The notes: generated by a model from the letters alone, not told the origin. DNA of 64,000 nt from an uncultured Eubacteriales bacterium (GCA_934454125.1 CAKSFA010000002.1:1-64000), one strand, 5' to 3'; positions 36,041-45,313 are shown, counted from the first letter of the stretch. Made by a program: numbers and translations.

Positions 36041-36877
36041 CTATCCCTGTGAGATTGACGATAACAGCATTGCTATCATATTGCCTTGTTTGACACAAAG
36101 ATAAAACGTTACACTGGCTTGCTCATCTGTAATTGGGATATTGATTCGTTCAGGATAACAACCCATGTGGCGCAAACTATAATTGGTAGTAAAACACGGC
36201 AATGAAGAAGAAGCAACTAACTCGTTAAATGCAAACTCATCTGTTTGCACCAGAAATTTGGATGCAGGCATTTTTTCACGGCAAAGGGTATCCCAGAAAC
36301 CCAGTTCTGAGCGCAATAGAAAATTAAAGCCATTGATATCTGTAAATGTCAACGTTTTGTGGCGGGCCAATTCATGCTTGGATAGCACGCAAACGAACAA
36401 ATGCTCCCGCATAAATACCTCGGCATTTTCACCAGGAATAAGAAACGGCAGAATCGCCACATCGCAGGAATTTTCTTTCCACGCAGATAAAATCTCCTCA
36501 TTCTGGCAAATGGTAGATGCAATCGTCATACTCGGATAAATTTCATCCAATTTCCATAGTAATTCCCGCAGTGGTGCCGGTGCACAAGATCTGACCACAA
36601 TGGTGTTTTGGTGTTGGTCGAATAAACGCACTTGACCTACGGTGTGCTCTGCCTCCTGCAATAGTTTGCGGCTATATTCTACGGCAATTTTCCCTGTTTC
36701 ATTCAGCTCAATTTTGTTCTTACCTCGTGTAAATAATGGTACTCCAAAACTGTTTTCCAAATGCTGCATAGAACGGGTAATAGAGGGTGTAGAAATATGA
36801 AATACTTCCGCTACTTTAGAGAGCGTACCGAGTTCAGCAAATGCTACAAACTGTTTCAACTCATACAGATTCAGCAT
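36041..36877 (-). CDS. LysR-family transcriptional regulator
   Basis: A 278-residue regulator. The N-terminal winged helix (residues 1-60) has the family pattern LYELKQFVAFAELGTLSKVAEVFHISTPSITRSMQHLENSFGVPLF (shown here in the usual order, residues 4-50, conserved core only). The C-terminal ~190 residues form the periplasmic-binding-like effector domain (VRSCAPAPLRELLWKL onward). It is divergent from the aldo/keto reductase gene with a 132-bp spacer, the classic LysR arrangement, so it probably controls that gene and itself. The effector is unknown. Confidence 0.9.
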   Translation of the reverse strand: MLNLYELKQFVAFAELGTLSKVAEVFHISTPSITRSMQHLENSFGVPLFTRGKNKIELNETGKIAVEYSRKLLQEAEHTVGQVRLFDQHQNTIVVRSCAPAPLRELLWKLDEIYPSMTIASTICQNEEILSAWKENSCDVAILPFLIPGENAEVFMREHLFVCVLSKHELARHKTLTFTDINGFNFLLRSELGFWDTLCREKMPASKFLVQTDEFAFNELVASSSLPCFTTNYSLRHMGCYPERINIPITDEQASVTFYLCVKQGNMIAMLLSSISQG

Positions 36878-37009
36878 CGTAAACCTCCATTTTAGATTTC
36901 ATATTTTGAAAAGCAGATTGCGTAATAGATAGTGTACTTCTTTTTCTGTATAATGTAAAGTAATACTTACAAAATGATTCTGTATTTCAAAAATTTGGAG
37001 GTAATTATA

Positions 37010-37849
37010 ATGGAATATGTCACATTAAATAATGGCATCAAAATGCCAAAACTAGGCTACGGCGTCTATCAAACCCCACCAGAAGATACCAAGCGTTGCG
37101 TGCTGGACGCCATTGATATCGGCTACCGCAGTATCGACACCGCCCAGGCCTACCACAACGAAGAAGGCGTGGGTGCAGCCTTAGCAGAATGCGGGCTTCC
37201 TCGGGAGGAATTCTTCTTGACCACTAAGGTTTGGATTACCAATGCAGGTTATGAAAAAGCCAAAGTATCAATTGAAGAGTCCATGAAAAAACTGCGTACA
37301 GACTATCTTGATCTACTGCTCATTCACCAGCCTTTTGGTGACTATTATGGAACTTACCGCGTCATGGAAGAATTGTATCACACAGGAAAACTCCGTGCCA
37401 TTGGCGTGTCTAACTTCGGCCCCGACCGTTATCTGGATATTCATCACTTCTCTACTGTTAAATCAGCAGTAAACCAAATTGAGACCCATGTATTTCATCA
37501 GCAGAAAATAGCAAGGGAATATCTCAAAAAATATGGCTGCCAAATTGAATCCTGGGGTCCCTTTGCTGAAGGACGCAAAGATATATTCATCAATCCTGTA
37601 CTGACAAAAATCGGTGCAAAGCACGGAAAAACTGCGGCACAAACCGCTCTGCGCTTTTTGCTTCAAAACGATGTAGTCATCATACCAAAATCTGTTCACA
37701 AAGATCGGATGCAGCAAAACTTCGATCTGTTTGATTTCACCCTAACCAATGAAGATATGGTTGCTATCGAAACCTTAGACGGCGGAGAGAGCCTATTTTT
37801 CTCCCACTACGACCCCAAAACTGTGGAATGGTTTATGTCCATTATATAA
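37010..37849 (+). CDS. Aldo/keto reductase
   Basis: A 279-residue NADPH-dependent carbonyl reductase of the AKR fold. The catalytic tetrad is visible: D43 and Y48 (DTAQAY), K73 (TTKVW) and H106 (LIHQP). The cofactor segment IPKSVHKDRMQQN is near the C-terminus. ATG 37010 follows GGAGG by 8 nt; an upstream in-frame ATG (36974) overlaps the promoter region. TATAAT at 36949-36954 is a likely -10. It is divergently paired with the LysR gene; the physiological substrate is unknown. Confidence 0.94.
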   Translation: MEYVTLNNGIKMPKLGYGVYQTPPEDTKRCVLDAIDIGYRSIDTAQAYHNEEGVGAALAECGLPREEFFLTTKVWITNAGYEKAKVSIEESMKKLRTDYLDLLLIHQPFGDYYGTYRVMEELYHTGKLRAIGVSNFGPDRYLDIHHFSTVKSAVNQIETHVFHQQKIAREYLKKYGCQIESWGPFAEGRKDIFINPVLTKIGAKHGKTAAQTALRFLLQNDVVIIPKSVHKDRMQQNFDLFDFTLTNEDMVAIETLDGGESLFFSHYDPKTVEWFMSII

Positions 37850-37965
37850 AATCAAGCAAAAATGTACACGCAACAGTTTGAATGAATAAAAGACGTTGAT
37901 TTCAATCTCTAAAAAGACCAAACAATTGAAAATCACCTGATTTTTAACACCTGTTCTAAACAGAT

Positions 37966-38003
37966 AAAAAAGAACCCTAGCCTGATGTAACAAGCTAGGG
38001 TTT
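37966..38003 (-). terminator. Terminator of the tRNA-fMet transcript
   Basis: The stem aaaccctagc/gctagggtt followed by CTTTTTT on the minus strand lies just after the tRNA 3' end at 38009. It may also serve the plus-strand reductase transcript. Confidence 0.8.
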
Positions 38004-38008
38004 GAATT

Positions 38009-38085
<77 letters not shown>

Positions 38086-38118
38086 CTATTATGCCATTTT
38101 TATTTTTACAGCAATTTT

Positions 38119-38147
38119 ATTATAGCGCAGCAGAGTGAAAAAGTCAA
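38119..38147 (-). promoter_or_regulatory. Promoter of tRNA-fMet
   Basis: TTGACT (38147-38142) and TATAAT (38124-38119) are 17 bp apart, about 34 bp upstream of the mature tRNA. Confidence 0.8.
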
Positions 38148-38154
38148 GTACTCT

Positions 38155-38203
38155 TTGAAAAAACTGTTCGATTTATAACTACAATTTTTTCAATCAAACA
38201 GTT
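38155..38203 (-). terminator. Terminator after the cohesin protein gene
   Basis: The 12-bp arms (38192-38203 and 38162-38173, one G-T pair) are followed on the minus strand by TTTTTTC. The first arm touches the stop codon. Confidence 0.75.
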
Positions 38204-39243
38204 CAGTGTTTTCCACGTTTACCTTGTGTCAGCAGTACAATGATTACAATTGCTCCACAAAGCAATGCACAAACACCAATTGCGATAATATAAAGCAAAT
38301 ACGTTGGAATCGCACCAGATTGAATATATAAATTACGAGTACCCGCCGTATAAATGGTTCCAGTTTCATCTTGCATTGCCTCATCTGTTTGGCCAGTCAC
38401 ACGACTGCCCGATGATATAGTTTTGCCTGTTGTTTTGCTGCTGCTTGTACTGTTACTGGCAACTTTTTCTCCGCGGGTAACATCAACTGTATATTGACTT
38501 TTATGTTTTTGATCTGCTGAAATAACTGTAATCACGAACTGTGTAACAGAACCCTGTTTACCAAGATTTTTGCGGTTCACTCTAGTCGTACCGCCATCTG
38601 TAGCTTGCATATCAAACTGAATCTGTGAAACCGTCGCATCGACCTGCATGGTATATTCCTGAATATGCGGATCAAATGCAGGTATGAGCGTTCCGTTATC
38701 TGGCTCTAACATGGTTAGCAACGCTTCGTATTCAAATGGCGGTTGAATTGTTACAGTGTCTGAAAAGTATGTGTCTGCAAGAATGGGGTGGGTATCAAAA
38801 TCAATAACTTGATCGATGGAAGAAGAAACTGTGGTTTTACCAAAAGCGGTTTCTTTGCTTACTTGGAATACCACTGTTAATATTGTATCAGTTAGCTGCG
38901 GAGCAGATAAGCCATCACAAACATAAATGCCTATAATCGTATCACCCTTAACATGATACCGAAAAGCGTTGTTTTGCATATTCGAAGCAGGAACAATTCG
39001 TTTAAACACCAAATTTTCTGAATCAAATGTGGCCGTAAAACGAAAGCCTGCTGGGGTAGCTTCCACTATTTCTGGGTTGACTGAGACAGTGAGCAACAGC
39101 TCTTCGTCAGGTTGGCAGGAAAGGGTTGACAAAGTGAAATCAAACAACTCATCTGCGTTGGCGGAAGCAGCGGATGGGGTGGAAAACGGCGCAAATAAGC
39201 CAAAAATTGCAAAAACACATAAGAGCAAACAAATGCGTTTCAT
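38203..39243 (-). CDS. Membrane-anchored cohesin-like domain protein
   Basis: A 346-residue surface protein with a signal peptide (residues 1-28), then a cohesin-like beta-sandwich (about 32-168). The cohesin hallmarks are GFRFTATFDSENLVFKRIVP (the strand before the dockerin face), GIYVCDGLSAPQ and LTVVFQVSKETAFGKTTV. A cadherin-like beta-sandwich follows (about 174-258: GTLIPAFDPHIQEYTMQVD ... FVITVISADQKHKSQYTVDVTR). Then come a Ser/Thr/Gly linker (260-300) and a C-terminal membrane helix (313-339) with a basic tail. This places the cohesin outside the membrane, where it could hold dockerin-bearing proteins such as those at 18472 and 24460. The dockerin pairing is inference. Confidence 0.78.
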   Translation of the reverse strand: MKRICLLLCVFAIFGLFAPFSTPSAASANADELFDFTLSTLSCQPDEELLLTVSVNPEIVEATPAGFRFTATFDSENLVFKRIVPASNMQNNAFRYHVKGDTIIGIYVCDGLSAPQLTDTILTVVFQVSKETAFGKTTVSSSIDQVIDFDTHPILADTYFSDTVTIQPPFEYEALLTMLEPDNGTLIPAFDPHIQEYTMQVDATVSQIQFDMQATDGGTTRVNRKNLGKQGSVTQFVITVISADQKHKSQYTVDVTRGEKVASNSTSSSKTTGKTISSGSRVTGQTDEAMQDETGTIYTAGTRNLYIQSGAIPTYLLYIIAIGVCALLCGAIVIIVLLTQGKRGKH

Positions 39244-39937
39244 CGGTGTTCCCTCCTAGATATGATGTTTTTAGTGTAGCAAATGTTAAGAAAGTGCGGG
39301 AAAAAACTTGGAAAATTTTCACGGATTTACAGGATGTATTGTGAAAATTGACGAAATCATGCCGGAAACAATATAAGCAAAACGTATGGAAATTTGTTCG
39401 TTTTTTTGAGAAATATATCAACGAATTCAGCGTTTGGGCAGGCTTCAAGGTGAGCGATGCGTTGATTTTAGTGAACTTGGATATGATTGGAGACGAGATT
39501 TTGCGCCAGAAACAGAAATTTGTTCGGATTTAGAACGGAACTACGTAATGATAAGAAACGGCACGGCGATGATTATGGTCAATGACACCGAAATTGTTCG
39601 GGTTTTGGATGCAAAACGCCTAGAGTTTTGGTGCTTTGTCTGAAATATGCAATCTTTCACCGGAGAATTTGGCTGACATTTACAAAACCTTCACAAAATC
39701 TTCACAAATAGCAAATACACTTATTATAAAATAGCGGAAATTTGTTCGTTTTTTGGTAAAAATCAGACATATTTTGGGATGCAAAAACCGGCATTTTCGC
39801 GACCAAAAGTGGCACTTTGGCGACAAATAAATGTTACAAATTTATGAATACATCGAATCGGACAGTCGGACTGACGGCATAATTTAATCGTGCATCGGAT
39901 ACAATGATAGAGTTCGGAAAAAGGAGGCGGATTGCAA
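39244..39937. other. Non-coding region with repeated GAAATTTGTTCG and a tandem element
   Basis: A 694-bp spacer between the cohesin gene and the CrtO-like gene. GAAATTTGTTCG occurs at 39389, 39515 and 39737, with a one-base-shorter copy at 39590. A 19-bp identity (ggaaatttgttcgtttttt) is shared by the first and last. A two-unit element lies at 39783-39850. No supported gene is present; short frames lack ribosome sites. Confidence 0.5.
39783..39850 (+). repeat. Intergenic tandem element, copy A
   Basis: Two units, GGCATTTTCGCGACCAAAA (from 39790) and GGCACTTTGGCGACAAATA (from 39811), are spaced 21 bp apart and followed by an AT-rich tail ending TTTATGAA. A second copy with the same layout is at 55758-55824. 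It lies about 90 bp upstream of the CrtO-like gene. Confidence 0.55.
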
Positions 39938-40441
39938 ATGGAAAAATGGCTGGGCGGCAGTACATTTTGGCAAACAACATTTTGGAACACAATCGTAGTG
40001 ACGGCGTATCATATGGTCATCTTTGTGATCGCGGTAAAAAGGCCGCAATCCGCCTTTCGGGAAGATCAGCCACGCTACCGTATGAAAAAATTTGAACGGG
40101 GCGGTCGGTTTTACAAAAAAACGCTGAAAATTCATTTGTGGAAGGAATTTGTACCACAATTTATTGGGCGGGATGGTTTTTCAAAAGAGCATTTGGAGCG
40201 GGAGGTTTCGGCAGAATATTTGGATGCGTTTATCGCAGAGACATGCCGCGGAGAATGGACCCATCGTATCCAGGGGTGGTCTGCTGTGTTTGTTTGCATA
40301 TGGAACCCGCCGTTATTAGGATTGCTATTTGCCGGAGTCATTTTGCTGATTAGTTTGCCGTGTGTGGCCATCCAACGGTATAACCGGTTTCGACTGCAAA
40401 CACTGCGCAAACGGCTGCTACGGAGCGGTTCAGCTGCCTGA
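39938..40441 (+). CDS. CrtO-like acyltransferase (glycosyl-4,4'-diaponeurosporenoate acyltransferase family)
   Basis: A 167-residue membrane protein with an N-terminal helix (about 10-33) and a C-terminal helix (about 118-140). Family hallmarks are the KIHLWKEFVPQFIGRDGF segment, AETCRGEWTH (conserved ETCRAE/W-H) and LPCVAIQRYNRFRL (conserved IQRYNRPRL) near the end. Staphylococcal CrtO makes the last step of staphyloxanthin, but no other carotenoid gene is nearby. Most such clostridial homologues therefore probably acylate another lipid-linked sugar. AAGGAGG precedes ATG 39938 by 10 nt. Confidence 0.72.
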   Translation: MEKWLGGSTFWQTTFWNTIVVTAYHMVIFVIAVKRPQSAFREDQPRYRMKKFERGGRFYKKTLKIHLWKEFVPQFIGRDGFSKEHLEREVSAEYLDAFIAETCRGEWTHRIQGWSAVFVCIWNPPLLGLLFAGVILLISLPCVAIQRYNRFRLQTLRKRLLRSGSAA

Positions 40442-40497
40442 TGAAACATCGTACCGAACATTGCAAGGAAACGACCGGGGAATGTGTGTGCAGGGCA

Positions 40498-40526
40498 TTG
40501 ACTTTCTGCGTAGCGTAGCTTATAAT
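40498..40526 (+). promoter_or_regulatory. Promoter of glnN
   Basis: TTGACT (40498-40503) and TATAAT (40521-40526) are 17 bp apart. The predicted leader before glnN is about 110 nt. Confidence 0.75.
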
Positions 40527-40641
40527 GGAGAGCGTAGTAAAAGTGAAGAGTTCTGTAGTGGATTCAATGCTGCGGCGCTCTTTTTTGATTCTGAAATGCT
40601 GCATTTGAGGAAGGAAGTGAACGGGAATTATCTGACCGCTT

Positions 40642-42756
40642 ATGGAAGAGATGAAAGAAACGCCCAAGGTGCCTGATCTGTTTGGTACCTTGGTGTTTGA
40701 TGATGATAGGATGCGTGCAACGCTGCCAAAAGAAATCTACCGCTCGCTGAAAAAGACGCGGGAAGACGGTTTGCCATTGGAAATACATGTGGCAAATGCG
40801 GTGGCAAATGCGATGAAAAACTGGGCCTTAGAGCACGGAGCGACCCATTATACCCACTGGTTTCAGCCTATGACGGGTATCACCGCTGAAAAGCATGACA
40901 GCTTTTTAACGCCAATTGACGACTGCAAAGTAATTATGGAATTTTCAGGCAAGGAGTTGATTAAGGGAGAGCCGGACGCGTCAAGCTTTCCCTCCGGCGG
41001 ATTGCGGGCAACGTTTGAGGCCCGAGGCTACACCGCGTGGGACCCGACCTCAAATGCATTTATCAAGGATGGCTCGCTGTGCATACCAACAGCCTTTTGT
41101 TCATACTGCGGAGAGGCGCTTGATAAAAAGACGCCGCTGTTGCGTTCGATGGAAGTGATCGACAAGCAGGCCATGCGGATTCTAAATCTGTTTGGGAATC
41201 CGACCGGCGCAAAGCATGTGCGCACAACCGTGGGCGCAGAACAGGAATATTTTTTGATTGACCGGTCTGTATATCTGCAGCGCAAGGATTTGCTGTATAC
41301 CGGCAGAACCCTCCAGGGGGCAAGGCCCCCGAAAGGCCAGGAGCTGGAGGATCATTACTTCGGTGTAATCAAACCACGGGTTTCAGCCTATATGAAAGAT
41401 TTGGATGCCGAACTTTGGAAGCTGGGCATCCCCTCAAAAACAAAACATAATGAGGCCGCACCTGCTCAACATGAAATGGCCCCACTGTTCACAACAAGCA
41501 ACGTGGCAACTGACCACAACCAGTTGATTATGGAAGTTATGAAGCGCGTTGCAGCAAAGCATGACTTGGCCTGCCTGTTGCATGAAAAGCCTTTTCAGGG
41601 CGTAAACGGCAGCGGGAAACATAACAATTGGTCAATGGCAACGGACACTGGCGTAAACCTGCTGGAACCAGGAGAAAGCCCACGCGATAATGCGCAGTTC
41701 CTGCTATTTTTGGTTGCCATTATCAAGGCGGTGGACGTTCATCAGGATTTGATACGGCTTTCGGCTGCATCGGCTGGCAACGACCACCGATTGGGCGCAA
41801 ATGAAGCGCCACCGGCAATCATCTCGATTTTTTTGGGAGATGAGTTGACCGAGATTTTGCAATGCATTGAGGAAGACAGCGTTTACCATGCACAGCAAAC
41901 TGCATATATGGAAATTGGTGTAGATGGACTGCCTTCATTTGCAAAAGATACCACGGACCGGAACCGAACCTCTCCGTTTGCTTTTACGGGAAATAAATTC
42001 GAATTTCGGATGCTGGGATCTTCGGCTTCGATTGCCTGCACGAATTTTATTTTGAACACCGCAATCGGCGATGTTCTAAGCGAATTTGCCGATGAACTGG
42101 AAAGTGCGGATGATTTTAAATCAGCGCTGAAACAGTTGGTGCGCAGAACCATTCAACAGCATAAGCGCATTATCTTTAACGGCAATAACTATGCCCAGGA
42201 ATGGGTGCAGGAAGCGGAAAAACGCGGACTGCTAAATTTGCCCTCTGTAGCGGATGCTTTGCCGTATTATATTACATCGCAGAACATTGTGCTATTTGAG
42301 AAACATAGCGTCCTCTCTGAAATGGAGATACGTTCTCGTTATGAAATCACCCTCGAGAACTACTTCAAACAGATTCACATAGAAGCATTGACTATGATCG
42401 ACATGGTTAAACGGGACATTCTTCCCGCTGTGGCTGCCTACATAAAGGATTTAAGCCAGACTGCACTTGCCAAAAGGCAAATTGGCCTGGAAAAAAGCTG
42501 CCAGCTCGAAGAAGCTCTACTGCAGGAACTTTCCGACCTTTCCTATGCTTTGTTCCAGAACTGCAAAACACTGGAAGAGAACGTAGAAATGGCCGAAAAG
42601 ATTACCGATGTGAAGGACGCAGCGCACGCTTACCGGAATACCGTATTTATGCAGATGGAGGCTACTCGCACCATTGCAGACAAATTGGAAGGAATGGTTG
42701 GAGATAAATACTGGCCATTCCCCTCTTACGGGAGACTGTTGTTCAGCGTGAAGTAA
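40642..42756 (+). CDS. glnN: Glutamine synthetase type III
   Basis: It makes glutamine from glutamate, ammonia and ATP. At 704 residues it is the long GSIII class, with the N-terminal GSIII region (about 1-150, including [10 protein letters not shown] and [12 protein letters not shown]) and the catalytic motifs [21 protein letters not shown] and KHNNWSM. The C-terminal helical GSIII extension starts near 550. The start ATG 40642 has only a weak ribosome site; an alternative ATG is 9 nt downstream. It is followed by amtB on the same strand, a nitrogen-assimilation pair. No P-II gene is adjacent. Confidence 0.95.
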   Translation: MEEMKETPKVPDLFGTLVFDDDRMRATLPKEIYRSLKKTREDGLPLEIHVANAVANAMKNWALEHGATHYTHWFQPMTGITAEKHDSFLTPIDDCKVIMEFSGKELIKGEPDASSFPSGGLRATFEARGYTAWDPTSNAFIKDGSLCIPTAFCSYCGEALDKKTPLLRSMEVIDKQAMRILNLFGNPTGAKHVRTTVGAEQEYFLIDRSVYLQRKDLLYTGRTLQGARPPKGQELEDHYFGVIKPRVSAYMKDLDAELWKLGIPSKTKHNEAAPAQHEMAPLFTTSNVATDHNQLIMEVMKRVAAKHDLACLLHEKPFQGVNGSGKHNNWSMATDTGVNLLEPGESPRDNAQFLLFLVAIIKAVDVHQDLIRLSAASAGNDHRLGANEAPPAIISIFLGDELTEILQCIEEDSVYHAQQTAYMEIGVDGLPSFAKDTTDRNRTSPFAFTGNKFEFRMLGSSASIACTNFILNTAIGDVLSEFADELESADDFKSALKQLVRRTIQQHKRIIFNGNNYAQEWVQEAEKRGLLNLPSVADALPYYITSQNIVLFEKHSVLSEMEIRSRYEITLENYFKQIHIEALTMIDMVKRDILPAVAAYIKDLSQTALAKRQIGLEKSCQLEEALLQELSDLSYALFQNCKTLEENVEMAEKITDVKDAAHAYRNTVFMQMEATRTIADKLEGMVGDKYWPFPSYGRLLFSVK

Positions 42757-42828
42757 GCACTGTTCGTTTTTTTGCGACGGCGTTTCTGCCCGAAATATGG
42801 AAGGCAGGAACGTAGAAACAAACAGTGC
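42757..42828 (+). promoter_or_regulatory. Nested RNA hairpin between glnN and amtB
   Basis: An outer stem begins right after the glnN stop codon: 42757-42769 pairs with 42816-42828 (12 bp with one mismatch). An inner stem, 42781-42790 with 42803-42812 (10 bp, one G-U), has a 12-nt loop. There is no T run straight after it. It could be an RNA-processing, stability or antitermination element that sets the glnN/amtB ratio. Confidence 0.5.
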
Positions 42829-42859
42829 GCGACAAATTTTTGTTTGGAGGTAGAAAACG

Positions 42860-44176
42860 ATGGAAATTTCGGCAATAGACACCCTATGGATTCTATTCGG
42901 CACGATGTTTATTTTCTTTATGCATAGCGGATTTGCATTGTTGGAAACCGGCTTTGGCAGAGTGAAAAACTCAAGCACAGCCTGGATCGACAACTTGCTG
43001 GATTTTGCAATTGCATCGCTGGTGTTCTGGGCATTTGGCTACGGCTTTATGTTCGGAGGCGGCACAAACCCAATTTTTGGCGACTTCAACTTTTTGGCAA
43101 TGCGCGGCTATGACTACCTGGAGCTAACGGTACCGAATTATGCGTATGTGATGTTCCAAGGTGCAATCTGCGCAACAACAGCTGCTGTTGTTTCTGGCTC
43201 GATGCTGGAGCGCGTAAACTTCAAAGCGTTCCTGATCTACAGCACCATCATCAGCGGCTTTGTATACCCGGTTGCAGGCCACTGGGCATGGGGCAAAGGC
43301 TGGCTCAATCAGCTCAACTTCCATGACTTTGCTGGCTCTGCATCTGTGCATGGCCTCGGCGGTATTATCGCTTTGGTTGGCGCAGCAATTTTGGGCGCAC
43401 GTATTGGCAAATACGACAAGAACGGCAAAGCAAGAGAGATGCCAGCTCATTCTTTGACACTGGCTGGTATGGGCACTTTTGTGCTGTGGTTTGGTTGGTT
43501 CGGCTTTAACGGCTGCTCCACCATTACGGCAACATCTGAGAGCATGGTAACTGCTTCTAACGTATTTTTGTCCTCAAACATTGCTGCGGCGGCTTCGACT
43601 GTAACAGTACTGTTCATTACTTGGGCAAAATATAAAAAGCCGAATGTTGCTATGATGCTCAACGCACCGTTGGCTGGTTTGGTTGCAATTACCGCAGGCT
43701 GCGATGTAATTGAGCCTTGGGGTGCATTCATCATTGGTGTGGTTGCATCGTTTGTAATGGTATTTGGTATTGAACTGGTTGACAAAGTATTTAAAGTTGA
43801 CGATCCGGTTGGTGCTGTTGGATTGCACTGCTTCTGCGGAACAGCTGGTACCATTCTGACTGGTCTGTTCTCCACAGAGAACGGTGTGTTCTATGGTCAC
43901 GGCTGGCAGGGCTTTGGCGTTCAGGTTTTGGGTGTATTCTCCATTTTGGCATGGGGCGCTGCTGTAATGGGCATCGTGTTTGTCATCTTGAAATTCACCA
44001 TTGGCCTGCGTGCTCACAAGGAAGAGGAAATTGCTGGTTTGGATCGCTCAGACTTCAACCTGGTTGAAACCTCTTACCAAGAGTTTATGCAGATTCAAAT
44101 TGACCCACTGGAAGAGAAATTTACTCCTGTAACAACTTTTCAGCAGGCTGCTGTAAAGCACGAAACTCAGGACTAA
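42860..44176 (+). CDS. amtB: Ammonium transporter Amt/AmtB
   Basis: A trimeric ammonium channel of the membrane; 438 residues with 11 predicted helices. The hallmarks are DTLWILFGTMFIFFMHSGFALLE at the start, GHWAWGKGWL, DFAGSASVHGLGG (with the pore His) and LHCFCGTAG (second pore-region His). GGAGG lies 9 nt before the ATG. The C-terminal cytoplasmic tail is about 55 residues. It follows glnN by 103 bp and ends at a strong terminator. Confidence 0.96.
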   Translation: MEISAIDTLWILFGTMFIFFMHSGFALLETGFGRVKNSSTAWIDNLLDFAIASLVFWAFGYGFMFGGGTNPIFGDFNFLAMRGYDYLELTVPNYAYVMFQGAICATTAAVVSGSMLERVNFKAFLIYSTIISGFVYPVAGHWAWGKGWLNQLNFHDFAGSASVHGLGGIIALVGAAILGARIGKYDKNGKAREMPAHSLTLAGMGTFVLWFGWFGFNGCSTITATSESMVTASNVFLSSNIAAAASTVTVLFITWAKYKKPNVAMMLNAPLAGLVAITAGCDVIEPWGAFIIGVVASFVMVFGIELVDKVFKVDDPVGAVGLHCFCGTAGTILTGLFSTENGVFYGHGWQGFGVQVLGVFSILAWGAAVMGIVFVILKFTIGLRAHKEEEIAGLDRSDFNLVETSYQEFMQIQIDPLEEKFTPVTTFQQAAVKHETQD

Positions 44177-44218
44177 ACATACAGGCACGCCTGAAAGGGT
44201 GACGGGCAGCCTGACTGA

Positions 44219-44260
44219 AAGAAAGCAATTTGCCGTAAGCGGTAAGTTGCTTTCTTTTTT
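44219..44260 (+). terminator. Intrinsic terminator after amtB
   Basis: The stem gaaagcaa...gcc/ggt...ttgctttc with a following TTTTTT lies about 45 bp after the stop codon. Confidence 0.85.
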
Positions 44261-44405
44261 ATGATAAGAAACGAGCAGAATAGCCAAAGAAATTTGGAGA
44301 ATTTTGTAGGGAATCACACTTTCTTTTAATATACAGATTTACTATTGTAAGGATAGAAAAGTTGTATGAAGGGAGAAGGAAGATGAAAAAGCAGGAGCAA
44401 TTATT

Positions 44406-44894
44406 GTGGCGATATGCCTGCTGGGTGCGCTGGCACTGGCAGGATGCAGCACACAGCAAGAGCGGACATCGGAACCGGAGCACAAGACAACACAAAAACA
44501 GTACGCCTGGGAGGGCAGCTCTTATATTGAAATAAAAACGCCGGAACAGGAAGCGGCAGCGGCCAATCAGGAAGCTGCGCAGTATCGCTATCGCTACGGT
44601 GATGCGGACTGCTACGAAACCAGCACAGGCATCGATCAGCTTGGATATGAGGTGACGACCTTGGTAGACCCGGAGGACGCATTGGAGCAATCTTATACCG
44701 ATTATGCAGATGCTTATGCATATTTTAGAAAATACAACGGTTTGCGACAACCCAATAGTGGAGAGCTGGAGCATATCAATCAAATGATAAATGCGGCTTC
44801 AGAAACCTACATTGAAGATGAAGGCAGACTGGATTTTCGATGCAGACAGCTTGGCACTTTACTCAAAGCTTACCGAAGCACCTATTTGTTGTAA
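44406..44894 (+). CDS. Small lipoprotein with probable 5' frameshift or GTG start
   Basis: From GTG 44406, with AGGAG 8 nt upstream, it encodes 162 residues with a lipobox ALAGC and a Gln/Glu-rich mature part (TPEQEAAAANQEAAQYRYRYG; YTDYADAYAYFRKYNGLRQP). A better signal peptide would begin at ATG 44383, which has a stronger ribosome site. That ATG is out of frame by one base at an A5 tract: one extra A would give MKKAGAIIVAICLLG with the basic N-terminus the GTG form lacks. So this is either a GTG-started gene or one with a homopolymer indel. Function is unknown. Confidence 0.6.
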   Translation: MAICLLGALALAGCSTQQERTSEPEHKTTQKQYAWEGSSYIEIKTPEQEAAAANQEAAQYRYRYGDADCYETSTGIDQLGYEVTTLVDPEDALEQSYTDYADAYAYFRKYNGLRQPNSGELEHINQMINAASETYIEDEGRLDFRCRQLGTLLKAYRSTYLL

Positions 44895-44922
44895 GAGACT
44901 GGCATAGCAGAATGATAGCAAA

Positions 44923-44960
44923 AAAATAAGACGTACCCGTTTTTGGTACGTCTTATTTTT
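44923..44960. terminator. Bidirectional terminator between the lipoprotein gene and rnpB
   Basis: The stem aaaataagacgtacc/ggtacgtcttatttt is A/T-rich at both bases and ends the convergent lipoprotein gene and RNase P RNA. Confidence 0.85.
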
Positions 44961-45307
44961 TGCGACCAGACCTGTAAGCCGAGTTCTGTCGTGAACAGTC
45001 ATCTATCTTGGCTGGGCGTTGCCACCACAGCTCATGCCACCTTCTCGAAGCGCGCCGGGCAAGCGCTGAGTGCTTCTCTGCGGTGTTGCTCCGGATAGGG
45101 TTTACATAGCCGTACAGTCTCCTGCACGCTGGTGAGCTCTTACCTCGCCTTTCCACCCTTGCCCAAAAATTGGGCGGTATCTCTCTGTTGCACTATCCCT
45201 AGGGTCACCCCCGGCGGCCGTTAGCCGTTATCCTTGCCCTGTGGAGCTCGGACTTTCCTCAGGCACATGCTTTCGCATTGTACCCGCGACTGCTCAGTCT
45301 GCTCGCG
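44961..45307 (-). ncRNA. rnpB: RNase P RNA, bacterial class A
   Basis: The catalytic RNA that trims tRNA 5' ends. On the minus strand the conserved 5' region reads GAGGAAAGTCCGAGCTCC and the 3' region ACAGAACTCGGCTTACAG. The P4 core and the GGTGGCATGAGCTGTGG-type segments lie between them. The predicted length is about 347 nt. A consensus promoter upstream (45314-45342) places the 5' end near 45307, and the terminator at 44923-44960 ends it. Confidence 0.95.
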
Positions 45308-45313
45308 TTGTTT

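Noticed and set aside
40528..40586. A possible glnN leader attenuator: gagagcg pairing with cgctctt before a T run
   Set aside because: The first arm lies upstream of the start predicted from the promoter at 40498-40526, so it would not be in that transcript. The loop is also over 40 nt.
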